Below are positions 1 to 8,172 of a DNA stretch of 64,000 bases, piece after piece. The notes under the pieces are model-generated. The model was not told the origin of the DNA. It made no database searches and worked only from the letters and a program-made list of their open reading frames with translations. The position numbers and the translations under genes are program-made. The first letter of the stretch is position 1, and each line of letters begins with the position of its first letter. Origin of the DNA: Brachybacterium kimchii (GTDB taxonomy: Bacteria > Actinomycetota > Actinomycetes > Actinomycetales > Dermabacteraceae); assembly GCF_023373525.1 (NCBI RefSeq), contig NZ_CP097218.1, positions 1,364,001 through 1,428,000 on the forward strand, read 5' to 3'.

Positions 1-583
1 TCCCGGGGTTCGTGATCGGACCGAGCACGTTGAACACCGTCGGGATGCCGAGTCCCTTGCGCGCCTCCGCCCCGAACCGCATGGAGGGGTGGAAGACCTG
101 CGCGAACAGGAACGCGATCCCGAGCTCGTCGAGCAGCTGCGCGGAGCGCTCGGCCGGCAGGTCGAGCCGCACCCCGAGGGCGTCCAGCACGTCGGCCGAT
201 CCCGATCGCGAGGTGGAGGCGCGGTTGCCGTGCTTGACCACGCGCCGCCCGCTCGCGGCGATGATCACGGAGGCCATCGTGGAGATGTTCACCGTGTGCG
301 CGAGGTCCCCTCCGGTGCCGACGATGTCGACCGCCCGGCGGTCCACGTCGAGCTCCCGCGCGTGCGCGACCATCGTGTCCGCGAGCGCGCCGAGCTCGAC
401 GCTCGTCACGCCCTTCGACTCGAGCGCGACCAGGAAGCCGGCGAGCTGGAGCGCGGACGCGTTCCCGGACATGACCTCGTCCATCGCCCAGGCCGCCTGC
501 GCGGCGTCGAGATCCTCGTGGCGGACCAGTCGGGCGGTCAGGGACGCCCAGGTCGGCGAGGGCGCGGATGCGGTGGCGGACAT
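1..583 (-). CDS. trpD: Anthranilate phosphoribosyltransferase, 5' part (gene runs off the left edge)
   Basis: Transfers phosphoribosyl from PRPP to anthranilate, the second step of tryptophan synthesis in the cytoplasm. My translation of the complement from the ATG at 583 gives about 194 residues beginning MSATASAPSPTW. It has an N-terminal helical domain with the family pattern MDEVMSGNASALQLAGFL and the glycine-rich PRPP-binding stretch GTGGD followed by NISTMAS near residues 85-100. RFGAEARKGLGIPTVFNVLGP is the usual motif preceding the C-terminal domain, which lies outside the window. A GATGAT hexamer lies 6 nt before the ATG, so the message may be leaderless. It is divergent from ctaE. 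Confidence 0.9.
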   Translation of the reverse strand, partial: MSATASAPSPTWASLTARLVRHEDLDAAQAAWAMDEVMSGNASALQLAGFLVALESKGVTSVELGALADTMVAHARELDVDRRAVDIVGTGGDLAHTVNISTMASVIIAASGRRVVKHGNRASTSRSGSADVLDALGVRLDLPAERSAQLLDELGIAFLFAQVFHPSMRFGAEARKGLGIPTVFNVLGPITNPG

Positions 584-700
584 GTGCCGATCATCCCATC
601 CCGGGCCCGCTCGTGCGCGTGCGCCCGGATGTCAGGATCCCCAGCTGAGAGGCCCTCGCCACAGAGCGTGTCCAGGTTCGTGACAGCGTGTCGTGAGGGT

Positions 701-706
701 TATGCT
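701..706 (+). promoter_or_regulatory. Candidate upstream promoter of ctaE (-10 TATGCT)
   Basis: TATGCT fits the actinobacterial TAnnnT -10. A weak -35 (TTCGTG, 677-682) lies 18 nt upstream. It would give a 5' leader of about 85 nt before ctaE, in addition to the closer -10 at 787. Pattern match only. Confidence 0.35.
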
Positions 707-786
707 GGCGGGGTCCGTCAGGGCCTCGCGCCCCAGCGGTTCCCCAGGTCGGCCGTGTACCCGGGGCATCGAATCTGACGACACGG

Positions 787-792
787 CATAAT
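787..792 (+). promoter_or_regulatory. -10 box placed for a leaderless ctaE transcript
   Basis: CATAAT ends 6 nt before the GTG start at 799, so transcription would begin at or next to the start codon. No good Shine-Dalgarno precedes the GTG. Confidence 0.5.
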
Positions 793-798
793 GGTGAC

Positions 799-1515
799 GT
801 GACTACTGCGACTCTGCCCCAGCGCACAGGCCCTGCCCCCGCAGTCGGCCGCCCGAACTCCACGCAGATCGGCACGCTCGTCTGGCTCTCCAGCGAGCTG
901 ATGTTCTTCGCCGGCCTCTTCGCGATGTACTTCACGCTGCACGCGATGGTCCCCGAGACGTTCGTCGCGGGCGAGGAGCACTTCACCCACGACTTCGCGA
1001 TCGCCAACACGATCATCCTGGTGCTGAGCTCCGTGACCTGCCAGATCGGCGTCATGGCCGCCGAGGGCGTGCTGCCCTGGGCCAAGGGCGAGTCCCGCAA
1101 GGGCCGCACCGGCTCGATCTTCAACATCGCCGGGTGGGGCGTCATCGAGTGGTACACCCTGACCTTCCTCATGGGCGCGGTCTTCGTGTCCGGGCAGGCC
1201 TTCGAGTACACCGAGCTGGCCGAGGCCGGCGTCTCCCTCAGCAGCTCGCCCTTCGGCTCGGTCTTCTACCTCGCCACCGGCTTCCACGGCCTCCACGTGA
1301 TCGGCGGCCTCATCGCGTTCCTGTTCGTCCTCGCCCGGGCGTTCTCCGCGAACGAGTTCACCCAGCACGAGAAGATCAGCGCCATCTGCATCTCCTACTA
1401 CTGGCACTTCGTGGACGTGGTCTGGATCGGACTGTTCTTCGTCGTGTACCTGATGGACCCGCTGCTCAACGGCACGGTCCCGTGGAACTTCGAGTTCTTC
1501 TCCTCCCTCTTCTGA
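799..1515 (+). CDS. ctaE: Cytochrome c oxidase subunit III
   Basis: Core membrane subunit of the aa3 cytochrome oxidase. 238 residues with five predicted membrane helices (about 25-46, 68-88, 112-132, 150-175, 190-218). This is the short actinobacterial COX3 form lacking the first two helices of the seven-helix version. Family features are SSELMFFAGLF near the N-terminus, FHGLHVIGG in helix 4 and YYWHFVDVVW in helix 5. The GTG at 799 is chosen because it follows a CATAAT box by 6 nt and gives the usual length. It opens the block ctaE-qcrC-qcrA-qcrB. The other oxidase subunits lie at 8747-11784 on the opposite strand. Confidence 0.96.
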   Translation: MTTATLPQRTGPAPAVGRPNSTQIGTLVWLSSELMFFAGLFAMYFTLHAMVPETFVAGEEHFTHDFAIANTIILVLSSVTCQIGVMAAEGVLPWAKGESRKGRTGSIFNIAGWGVIEWYTLTFLMGAVFVSGQAFEYTELAEAGVSLSSSPFGSVFYLATGFHGLHVIGGLIAFLFVLARAFSANEFTQHEKISAICISYYWHFVDVVWIGLFFVVYLMDPLLNGTVPWNFEFFSSLF

Positions 1516-1583
1516 TCCTCCGGATCCCCCGGCCCCGGGGGTCCCTTCCCGCCCGCCCCGCACACCGAAACGAGGTCCTCATC

Positions 1584-2384
1584 GTGAAGGCACTCGCAGC
1601 GCGTCGACACCACCCGCTGGCGTTCGTCGCGATCCTGCTGCTCGCGCTCGTCGCGACCGGCGGCCTGTACGCCGCGTTCCAGCCGCGCAGCGCCCAGGCC
1701 GAGTCGTACACCCAGGACGACGTCGACAAAGGCGAAGATCTGTTCCTGGCCAACTGCGCGAGCTGCCACGGCACCAACGCGCAGGGCATGCAGGACGACT
1801 CGGGCAACACGCTCGGCCCGTCGCTGATCGGCGTCGGCGCAGCCGCGGTCGACTTCCAGGTCGGCACCGGCCGCATGCCGATGCAGAACTCCGGTGCGCA
1901 GGCGTGGCGCAAGCCCCCGCAGATGAACGACGAGCAGACCCGTCAGCTCGCGGCCTACGTCGCCTCCCTCGGCCCCGGCCCGTCGGTCCCCGACGAGGAG
2001 GCGCTCGACTCGAAGGACGCCGACCTCGAGAACGGCGGCAACATCTTCCGCGTGAACTGCGCCATGTGCCACAACGCGGCCGGCGCCGGCGGCGCCCTGA
2101 CCCGCGGCAAGTTCGCGCCGTCGCTCAGCGGCGTCGAGTCGAAGCACATCTACGAGGCCATGGAGACCGGCCCGCAGAACATGCCCGTCTTCAACGACGA
2201 CAACATCTCCGCCTCCGACAAGCGCGACGTCGTCGCCTACCTCAAGGCGCTCGATGAGCAGGGCTCCCCCGGCGGCATCTCGCTGGGCTCCTTCGGTCCC
2301 GTGACCGAGGGCCTGTACGCCTGGACCATCGTGCTCTCCCTCCTCGTCGGCTGCGCCGTGTGGCTGGGGGCGAAGGCGAAGTGA
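1584..2384 (+). CDS. qcrC: Diheme cytochrome c subunit of the cytochrome bc complex
   Basis: Carries electrons from the Rieske centre to the oxidase in the bcc-aa3 supercomplex, replacing a soluble cytochrome c. 266 residues: N-terminal membrane anchor or signal at about 11-30, two c-type heme domains with CASCH (58-62) and CAMCH (159-163), and a C-terminal membrane helix at about 240-260 before a Lys end. The open frame extends far upstream, but the GTG at 1584 is chosen for the signal sequence that follows and the GAGG ribosome-binding sequence about 9 nt before it. The gap from ctaE is 68 bp. The stop overlaps the qcrA start by 4 nt (GTGA). Confidence 0.95.
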   Translation: MKALAARRHHPLAFVAILLLALVATGGLYAAFQPRSAQAESYTQDDVDKGEDLFLANCASCHGTNAQGMQDDSGNTLGPSLIGVGAAAVDFQVGTGRMPMQNSGAQAWRKPPQMNDEQTRQLAAYVASLGPGPSVPDEEALDSKDADLENGGNIFRVNCAMCHNAAGAGGALTRGKFAPSLSGVESKHIYEAMETGPQNMPVFNDDNISASDKRDVVAYLKALDEQGSPGGISLGSFGPVTEGLYAWTIVLSLLVGCAVWLGAKAK

Positions 2385-3451
2385 GCGACCACGTGAACGA
2401 GAACCGCGAGTCGGAGGCACGGTCCTCCTCGGTGAGCACGATCGCTCCCAAGGAGGGCGGCGGCTTCCCGAACCCCGGGCTCCCTCCCCACGTCCACCGC
2501 CAGGCCGACGAGAACCCGCGGGCCGCGAAGCGCGCCGAGCGCATGGTCGCCGCGATGTTCGTGCTCTCCGTCCTGGGCACCGTCCTGTTCGTCGCCAGCT
2601 ACTTCATCTTCACGCCGCTGGGGACGAACCTGCTGGGCACGCCGGGCACGCTGCACGCGGTGCACTGGTCCAACCTGTTCACCGGCCTCGGCCTCGCGGT
2701 CGCCGTGTTCTTCATCGGCGCGGCCGCGGTGCACTGGGCCAAGACCCTCATGCCCGATGAGGAATGGGTCGAGGAGCGTCACCACATCGAGGGCTCTGAC
2801 GAGACCCGTGAGGTCGCCGCGTCGATCATCACCGACGGCCTCGAGGAGTCCGGCGTCGGGCGTCGCCCCGTGATCGTGACGGCCATGGTCGCCGCGCTCA
2901 CCGCTCTGCCGATCGCGGTGCTCGCGCCCCTGTCGACCTTCGGCCCCCTCCCGGGCAACAAGCTGCACCACACGTTCTGGAAGAAGGGTCTGCGGATCAC
3001 CCGCGACACCGACGGGACCCCGGTGAAGGCCTCCGAGGTCGCCATGAACTCGATCTTCCACGTCATGCCCGAGGGCCTGACCGAGGACATGGAGGACTAC
3101 CTCGAGCAGCGCGCGAAGGCGGCTGCGGTGCTCATCCGCATCGACCCGGCGCTGGGGCAGAACCAGGACAGCCTGGACCACGGGTACCAGGGCATCCTCG
3201 CCTTCTCGAAGATCTGCACCCATGTGGGCTGCCCGGTCGCGCTGTACGAGCAGCAGACGCATCACATGCTGTGCCCGTGCCATCAGTCGACGTTCGACGT
3301 CACCGACGGCGCGAAGGTGATCTTCGGCCCCGCGCACCGCCCGCTCCCGCAGCTCCCCATCGAAGTCGACGCCGAGGGCTACCTCGTCGCCGGCGGCGAC
3401 TTCCCCGAGCCCATCGGTCCCAGCTTCTGGAACCTGCACAAGGACAAGTGA
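2381..3451 (+). CDS. qcrA: Rieske iron-sulfur subunit of the cytochrome bc complex
   Basis: Takes electrons from menaquinol and passes them to QcrC. 356 residues from the GTG overlapping the qcrC stop. Three membrane segments (about 55-78, 98-120, 165-187) are typical of actinobacterial QcrA rather than the single anchor of classical Rieske proteins. The C-terminal Rieske fold carries CTHVGC (Cys279, His281, Cys284) and CPCH (Cys298, Cys300, His301), which supply two Cys and two His cluster ligands plus the disulfide. A GTG at 2393 is an alternative start. The product is expected in the plasma membrane with the cluster domain outside. Confidence 0.95.
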   Translation: MSDHVNENRESEARSSSVSTIAPKEGGGFPNPGLPPHVHRQADENPRAAKRAERMVAAMFVLSVLGTVLFVASYFIFTPLGTNLLGTPGTLHAVHWSNLFTGLGLAVAVFFIGAAAVHWAKTLMPDEEWVEERHHIEGSDETREVAASIITDGLEESGVGRRPVIVTAMVAALTALPIAVLAPLSTFGPLPGNKLHHTFWKKGLRITRDTDGTPVKASEVAMNSIFHVMPEGLTEDMEDYLEQRAKAAAVLIRIDPALGQNQDSLDHGYQGILAFSKICTHVGCPVALYEQQTHHMLCPCHQSTFDVTDGAKVIFGPAHRPLPQLPIEVDAEGYLVAGGDFPEPIGPSFWNLHKDK

Positions 3452-3455
3452 TCTG

Positions 3456-5138
3456 ATGGCGACCACGACTCCCACCCGTCCTCGCACGGAGGCCCCCGCG
3501 GACTCCGGCTCCGAGGGCCGCATGCTCAAGCTCGGCGCCGTCGGCGGCGACTGGCTGGACCGCCGCGTCTCCGGCGCGGGCCTGGTCCGGTTCTTCGGGC
3601 GCAAGATCTTCCCGGACCACTGGTCCTTCATGTTCGGCGAGGTCGCGCTGTACAGCTTCGTGATCCTGCTGATCTCGGGCACGTACCTCACGATGTTCTT
3701 CGTCCCCTCGATGGATGAGGTCGTCTACAACGGCATCTACGCGCCCCTCCAGGGCGCCCACGTGTCGAAGGCCTACGAGTCCACGCTGCACATCTCGTTC
3801 GAGGTCAAGGGCGGACTGCTGTTCCGGCAGATGCACCACTGGTCCTGCCTAGTGTTCATGGTCGCGATCTTCGTGCACATGTTCCGCGTGTTCTTCACCG
3901 GCGCGTTCCGCAAGCCCCGCGAGCTCAACTGGCTCGTCGGCTTCGCCCTCATGGTGCTGGGCATGGTCGCCGGCTTCACCGGCTACTCCCTCCCGGACGA
4001 CGTCCTCTCGGGCAACGGCCTGCGCGTGGTCGACGGCCTCATGAAGGGCATCCCGATCGTCGGCACCTACATCTCGATGCTGCTGTTCGGCGGGGAGTTC
4101 CCCGGGCACGACATCATCCCGAGGTTCTTCACGATCCACATCCTGCTGGTCCCCGCGGCCATCCTGGGTCTGATCGCGATCCACATGGTGATGCTGGTGC
4201 TGCACAAGCACACGCAGTACCCCGGCCCGGGCCGCACCGAGCGCAACGTCGTCGGCTTCCCGGTGTTCCCGGTGTACGCGGCGAAGGCCGGCGGCTTCTT
4301 CTTCCTGGTGTTCGGCATCATCACGCTGATCTCGGCCACCACGGCGATCAACTCGATCTGGGTCTACGGGCCGTACGACCCCTCCCCCGTCTCGGCCGGA
4401 TCGCAGCCCGACTGGTACATGCTCTGGACGGACGGCGGCCTGCGCCTCATCCCGGGCTGGGAGTTCACCGTCTTCGGCTACACGGTGTCGCTGAACATCC
4501 TGCTGCCGATGGTGGTCTACGGCGGTCTGCTGGCGTTCCTCGCCCTCTACCCGTTCATCGAGTCGTGGGTGACGGGCGACGACCGCGAGCACCACCTCCT
4601 GGATCTGCCGTACAACGCCCCGGTCCGCACCGGCATCGGCGTCGCCTGGATCACCGAGTACCTGATCCTCGCGATGGCCGCCACGAACGACCTCATCGCG
4701 GTGAAGCTCCACCTCTCGATCAACGACCTGACGTGGACGTTCCGCATCGCCTTCTTCCTGGCACCGGTGATCGTCTTCTACATCACCAAGCGCCTGTGCC
4801 TGGCGATGCAGCGCCAGAAGCGGGACCTCGCCCTGCACGGCGAGGAGACCTCCAAGGTGGTCCGCATGGAGAACGGCGAGATGATCGAGATCCACGAGCC
4901 GCTCAACGAGTTCGATCGCTGGGTCCTGGTCCAGCACGACGACTACCGTCCGCTGAAGGCGGGCAAGGGCGTCTCGTCGCTGCGCGCCGCGGCCACCTCG
5001 TTCTTCTTCAAGGACCAGCTGGCCCCGGTCACCCCGACCGAGCTCCGGGAGGCCCTCGAGCACGCGGGCCACGAGCGCCACAAGATCGATGAGCTCACCG
5101 GCGGCGACTACCGCACTCCGGACGTGCGTTCGCACTGA
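3456..5138 (+). CDS. qcrB: Cytochrome b subunit of the cytochrome bc complex
   Basis: Menaquinol-oxidising, diheme b membrane subunit. 560 residues, the long actinobacterial form with an extended hydrophilic C-terminus. The N-terminal half has the heme-binding helices (HHWSCLVFMVAIFVHMFRVFF; GMVAGFTGYSLPDDVLSG at the Qo side). The usual PDWY..W.DG stretch follows in PSPVSAGSQPDWYMLWTDG. The start at 3456 is 4 nt after the qcrA stop. This gene ends the plus-strand respiratory block and is followed by a perfect 22-bp hairpin. Confidence 0.96.
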   Translation: MATTTPTRPRTEAPADSGSEGRMLKLGAVGGDWLDRRVSGAGLVRFFGRKIFPDHWSFMFGEVALYSFVILLISGTYLTMFFVPSMDEVVYNGIYAPLQGAHVSKAYESTLHISFEVKGGLLFRQMHHWSCLVFMVAIFVHMFRVFFTGAFRKPRELNWLVGFALMVLGMVAGFTGYSLPDDVLSGNGLRVVDGLMKGIPIVGTYISMLLFGGEFPGHDIIPRFFTIHILLVPAAILGLIAIHMVMLVLHKHTQYPGPGRTERNVVGFPVFPVYAAKAGGFFFLVFGIITLISATTAINSIWVYGPYDPSPVSAGSQPDWYMLWTDGGLRLIPGWEFTVFGYTVSLNILLPMVVYGGLLAFLALYPFIESWVTGDDREHHLLDLPYNAPVRTGIGVAWITEYLILAMAATNDLIAVKLHLSINDLTWTFRIAFFLAPVIVFYITKRLCLAMQRQKRDLALHGEETSKVVRMENGEMIEIHEPLNEFDRWVLVQHDDYRPLKAGKGVSSLRAAATSFFFKDQLAPVTPTELREALEHAGHERHKIDELTGGDYRTPDVRSH

Positions 5139-5152
5139 CGCACGAGCTCCCC

Positions 5153-5199
5153 GACGTGAGAGGGCCCGGACGGCATTGCCGTCCGGGCCCTCTCACGTC
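5153..5199. terminator. Perfect 22-bp hairpin after qcrB
   Basis: Left arm 5153-5174 and right arm 5178-5199 are fully complementary around a 3-nt ATT loop. There is no U-tract, as is common for actinobacterial terminators. It sits 14 nt after the qcrB stop and could act in either direction. Confidence 0.8.
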
Positions 5200-5583
5200 C
5201 CGGCTGCGCCGCTCCCCCAGGGCCCGTCGCTTCCCTTGACCCTGTCCGCTTCCCGGGCCCTGCCCACTCCCCGGGCCCTGCCGCCTCCCGGCGTGATCAT
5301 CGGGCTCCTCTGCCGGGCCGTGCACGCAGTGCCCCGCGTCGGACGTCGACCCGACCGCCGGCTCCGCGTGCCGTCCCCGGCGCCCATGGCGTTCCGGGCC
5401 CGTCCTCGTCCCGGTGTCGCCCCGCGTCCGCGCGCTGCACAGCGCCCGCCCGCGCAGCACGGCGCGAACGGCCCCGCGACATGCAGGGGTGCACAGCCGA
5501 CGGCGTCGCGACGAGCGTCGCCCGGCACCACCCCCACCGAACGCTTCCACCCCTCGCTCCGCGCCCCTGCAGGAGCACGACGA
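5200..5583. other. Non-coding spacer between two hairpins
   Basis: About 380 bp between the qcrB terminator and the Asp23-cluster terminator. It is GC-rich, with two near-identical copies of TCCCGGGCCCTGCC at about 5250-5282. Open frames cross it on both strands, but none has a ribosome-binding site, recognisable domain or convincing codon pattern. I assign no gene. Confidence 0.55.
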
Positions 5584-5629
5584 GGGCCCCGTCCGCCTCC
5601 CTGCCGGAGCAGGGAGGCGGACGGGGCCC
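5584..5629 (-). terminator. Perfect 21-bp hairpin closing the Asp23 operon
   Basis: Arms 5584-5604 and 5609-5629 pair without mismatch around a CGGA loop. It lies about 60 bp beyond the stop of the last minus-strand gene of the Asp23 cluster. Confidence 0.8.
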
Positions 5630-5688
5630 GGGGGACGTGATCCCGCTGTCGGGCCGGCGCACGCCGAGGGGGCTCGCGCCGACGACGC

Positions 5689-6354
5689 TCAGGGAGCGGG
5701 GACGGGGGCGGCCTTCCTCATCGTGCCGGGGCCGCCGGTGGCGGTCGCCGGCCCCTCGTCGATCCTGGTCCTCGTGGACGAGGTCGCCGAGCGCAGGGTC
5801 AGGAGCAGGTCCACGTGACGAGGCGCTGCGCCGAGCACGGTGGCGACGTCGTCGGCGAGCAGCCGGCGCGCGCCTTCGACGACCCATGCCGTCTCGGCAT
5901 CCTGGCTCGTGCTCACCGACGCCTGCACCCACGGCGACGACGTCGCGCCGCTCACCTGGACGGACGCGTCGAGAACGCCGGGGATGCCCTCGACGTGCTC
6001 CGCGAGCGCCCGCTCCAGCACGGACGGTGCGAGGGTGCCCAAGGGCCTGCTGCCCTCGGCCGTGATCCTCAGCGGGACGGTGGGAGTCCTCCGAGGCACC
6101 TGGATCACGAGCAGCCAGATTCCGACGATGACGGCGAGCACCGCGAGGACGCAGGCGACGGGGAGGATCCACGCGTGGTGGGCCTCCGCGAGCGCGGCCG
6201 GCGTGGAATCCCCGTGCGGGAGCACGGCGTCGGCACCCGGCCAGCGCCCGGCCAGATCCAGACGCCCGGCAGCGAGCCAGAGGCCCGCGAAAAGGGCGAT
6301 GATGCCCGCAAGGACGAGCAGGAGCCTGTTGCGGACTCCGGAGACGGAACGCAT
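5689..6354 (-). CDS. AmaP-like membrane protein of the Asp23 cluster
   Basis: 221 residues. Two N-terminal membrane helices (about 10-30 and 62-84) enclose a short external loop, followed by a cytoplasmic domain of about 110 residues. By position and topology it resembles AmaP, the alkaline-shock membrane anchor that recruits Asp23 to the membrane in staphylococci. The soluble part (VLERALAEHVEGIPGVLDASVQVSG...) shows an alternating pattern reminiscent of Asp23-type domains. A good site (GAGGAGG) precedes the ATG. It lies 11 bp after the preceding gene and is last in the operon. Assignment rests on neighbourhood and architecture; sequence similarity to AmaP is weak by eye. Confidence 0.65.
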   Translation of the reverse strand: MRSVSGVRNRLLLVLAGIIALFAGLWLAAGRLDLAGRWPGADAVLPHGDSTPAALAEAHHAWILPVACVLAVLAVIVGIWLLVIQVPRRTPTVPLRITAEGSRPLGTLAPSVLERALAEHVEGIPGVLDASVQVSGATSSPWVQASVSTSQDAETAWVVEGARRLLADDVATVLGAAPRHVDLLLTLRSATSSTRTRIDEGPATATGGPGTMRKAAPVPAP

Positions 6355-6365
6355 ACGTCCTCCTC

Positions 6366-6914
6366 TCAGTCGATCCGACGCATCCGCACGCGGATGCTCG
6401 GCATGGTGTCGGGGCGGAGCTCGGCGACGGCCGCCTGCGCGGCGTCGCGCACGCCGGACTCGACGGGTCCGACCTCGTCGACGACGGTGCGGGCGCGGAC
6501 GGTGACCGTGCGCCGGCCGACGTCGACCTGGGTGCCCTGCACGCCGTCGACCTCCTCGGTGCGGGCGCGCACCCGGTTCGCCAGGTCACGGCGGGAGATC
6601 ACGGTGCTGCCGGGGACGTCGTCCTCGAGCAGGTGCATGCGCGATCGGCCGCCGGGCAGGATCGCGGCGAGGACCATGAGCAGGCCCAGGACCGCGAGCA
6701 CGCAGCCGGTGACGAGGACCGGGGTCGAGTCGAGTCGCAGGGCTCCGAGGTCGGCGACCGCGGAGGATGCCGATGCGGGCCACGCGCCGTCGATCACGAG
6801 AGCGCCGAGAGTCCAGACGCCGAGCCCGCCCAGGACGAGCAGGACCAGGGCGAGGAGCACGACGGGCGTCGTGCGGGCGGGCCGACGGTCGAGGCGGCGG
6901 GGTGTCGTCATCAT
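6366..6914 (-). CDS. DUF6286-type membrane protein of the Asp23 cluster
   Basis: 182 residues with two membrane helices (about 17-40 and 65-88) and a C-terminal soluble domain. I believe this matches the DUF6286 family found beside Asp23 genes in actinobacteria, but could not search. The soluble part (VISRRDLANRVRARTEEVDG...) follows the same order of helix, ipGV-like turn and two strands seen in the neighbouring membrane protein, suggesting paralogous domains. The ATG overlaps the previous stop as ATGA, so the genes are translationally coupled. Function unknown; a membrane partner of the Asp23 proteins is inferred. Confidence 0.7.
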   Translation of the reverse strand: MMTTPRRLDRRPARTTPVVLLALVLLVLGGLGVWTLGALVIDGAWPASASSAVADLGALRLDSTPVLVTGCVLAVLGLLMVLAAILPGGRSRMHLLEDDVPGSTVISRRDLANRVRARTEEVDGVQGTQVDVGRRTVTVRARTVVDEVGPVESGVRDAAQAAVAELRPDTMPSIRVRMRRID

Positions 6915-7381
6915 CGCAGGGCCCTCCTCGTGGTCTCGGGATTCAGCCAGGAGATCTCGACGTCCATGCGCCCGACCTCGAGGCCCGTCAGGGTGCTCAC
7001 CGTCCGCTCCACGTGGGAGCGCAGCTGCGCGAGCACGTCGTGCAGCGGAGCGGGGAAGGCGACGCCGACGTCAACGCGCAGCACGGCGGTGCGGCCGTAG
7101 AGGTCGCAGTGGACGGAGGGTCTGGTGCCGAAGTCACGGCGGGCGCCGACGCCCAGCACTCCCCCGGCCGATGAGCCGATGTGCGGGACCTCGCTCGCGG
7201 CCTGCTCCGCGATCCGCGCGACGACGCGTGCGGGCACCGTGGTGGTGCCGCGGGACTCCGCGGGCCGTCCGGCGGCGCCGGAGCCCGCGCCGGGAGCGGA
7301 TTTCGGATCGCCCGCGTGATCGTCCTGCGACCAGAGGTCCGTTCCCGATGTGGTCGCCTCCTGCACGGACGCCACGGTCAC
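6911..7381 (-). CDS. Asp23/Gls24 family envelope stress protein, second paralog
   Basis: 156 residues, soluble. A disordered Gly/Ala/Pro-rich lead (1-45) precedes a single Asp23 domain with RVVARIAEQAASEVPHI, a central pair of strands (VHCDLYGRTAVLRVDVGVAF) and the terminal TLTGLEVGRMDVEISWL. Members are small cytoplasmic proteins induced by envelope or alkaline stress and held at the membrane by partner proteins. The GTG start overlaps the stop of the small upstream membrane gene as GTGA. It is shorter and more divergent than the paralog at 7648-8172. Confidence 0.85.
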   Translation of the reverse strand: MTVASVQEATTSGTDLWSQDDHAGDPKSAPGAGSGAAGRPAESRGTTTVPARVVARIAEQAASEVPHIGSSAGGVLGVGARRDFGTRPSVHCDLYGRTAVLRVDVGVAFPAPLHDVLAQLRSHVERTVSTLTGLEVGRMDVEISWLNPETTRRALR

Positions 7382-7554
7382 CGCCTCCAGCGGTCGGTGA
7401 GCCCGCGGATCTCGATCCGTCCGTCGATGACCATGCCGACGGCGAGGCCGATGGCACCGAACACGAGGACGAGGAAGAACTGGCCGAACGATCCGAAGGC
7501 GAGTGCGGCGCCGAGCAGGAGCCCGACGAGCACGGCGAATTGTGATGTCTTCAT
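7378..7554 (-). CDS. 58-residue membrane protein (DUF2273-like) in the Asp23 cluster
   Basis: A small gene on the complement: ATG at 7554, TGA at 7380-7378. My translation starts MKTSQFAVLVGLLLGAALAF and ends with RWRR. It has two closely spaced hydrophobic stretches (about 6-20 and 24-42), then GMVIDGRIEIRGLTDRW. This fits DUF2273, a family of small integral membrane proteins usually encoded next to Asp23. Its stop overlaps the GTG of the next Asp23 gene (GTGA), so the two are likely co-translated. Confidence 0.75.
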   Translation of the reverse strand: MKTSQFAVLVGLLLGAALAFGSFGQFFLVLVFGAIGLAVGMVIDGRIEIRGLTDRWRR

Positions 7555-7572
7555 GTGTGCTCCTCGATCAGG

Positions 7573-7601
7573 GGCGGGCCGGGCGTCGTGCCCGGCCCGC
7601 C
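7573..7601 (-). terminator. 12-bp hairpin between the two Asp23 transcription segments
   Basis: Arms 7573-7584 and 7590-7601 pair perfectly around GTCGT. It lies after the first Asp23 gene and before the small membrane gene, so it could terminate or attenuate transcription and let the first paralog be made in excess. Confidence 0.55.
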
Positions 7602-7647
7602 GAGGTTCTGCGCCCGGCGCAGGTCAGCGCCCGGCGCGGAGGCTCGT

Positions 7648-8172
7648 TCAGCGCAGGTCGCTGCTGCGCTGCTCGCCGCCGGACTGCTCGTCGTCCTCGT
7701 CCGGGAGGTGGACGTCGACGACGTTGACGTTGACCTCGATGACCTCGAGTCCGGTCGCCTTCTCGACCTGCTCGATGACGTTGCGACGGATCGCGTTGCC
7801 GACCTCGACCACGGAGGCGCCGTACTCCACGACGACGGTCACGTCGATCGCGGCCTGGGTCTCGCCCTTCTCGACGCCGATGCCGCCGGTGACATTGGTC
7901 TGCGAGTTCGGGATGCGGTCGGTGACGGCCGAGAATGCCCGGCGCATGGCATTGCCCATGTCGTAGACGCCGGGGACCTCGCGGGCGGCCATGCCGGCGA
8001 TCTTCGCGACGACCGTCTCCTCGACGGTGGTCACGCCGCGGTCCGTCTGCAGGGGCCCACGGGGTGCAGCGGTCTGCTGCTGGTCCTGCTGCTTCTCATC
8101 GGCCTCCTGGGCGCGTGCGACGGCCCGCTCGCGCTGCTGGCCGGTCTGAGGGATGGATGCGTTGCTCGCCAT
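7648..8172 (-). CDS. Asp23/Gls24 family envelope stress protein, first paralog
   Basis: 174 residues from the ATG at 8172, preceded by a clear GAGGAG site. An upstream in-frame start at 8223 would add 17 residues but has no comparable site. The N-terminus (1-45) is polar and Gln-rich. The Asp23 domain follows with TTVEETVVAKIAGMAAREVPG, VYDMGNAM, AAIDVTVVVEYGASV and EKATGLEVIEVNVNVVDVHLP, all typical of the family. The C-terminus is acidic and Gln/Ser-rich. First gene of the cluster and a close match to the consensus. Confidence 0.9.
   Translation of the reverse strand: MASNASIPQTGQQRERAVARAQEADEKQQDQQQTAAPRGPLQTDRGVTTVEETVVAKIAGMAAREVPGVYDMGNAMRRAFSAVTDRIPNSQTNVTGGIGVEKGETQAAIDVTVVVEYGASVVEVGNAIRRNVIEQVEKATGLEVIEVNVNVVDVHLPDEDDEQSGGEQRSSDLR

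Noticed and set aside
1521-1545. Hairpin in the ctaE-qcrC gap as a terminator
   Set aside because: Only a 7-bp stem with a 2-nt loop and a bulge; the genes belong together functionally, so I do not call it.
1134-1583. Upstream extension of the qcrC open frame through ctaE
   Set aside because: It is antithetic to the ctaE frame, and the QcrC signal sequence with a binding site starts at 1584.
5089-5640. Open frames of 110-190 codons over the qcrB-Asp23 spacer
   Set aside because: They pass through two perfect hairpins, are Arg/Pro-rich, as random GC-rich frames are, and lack start signals.
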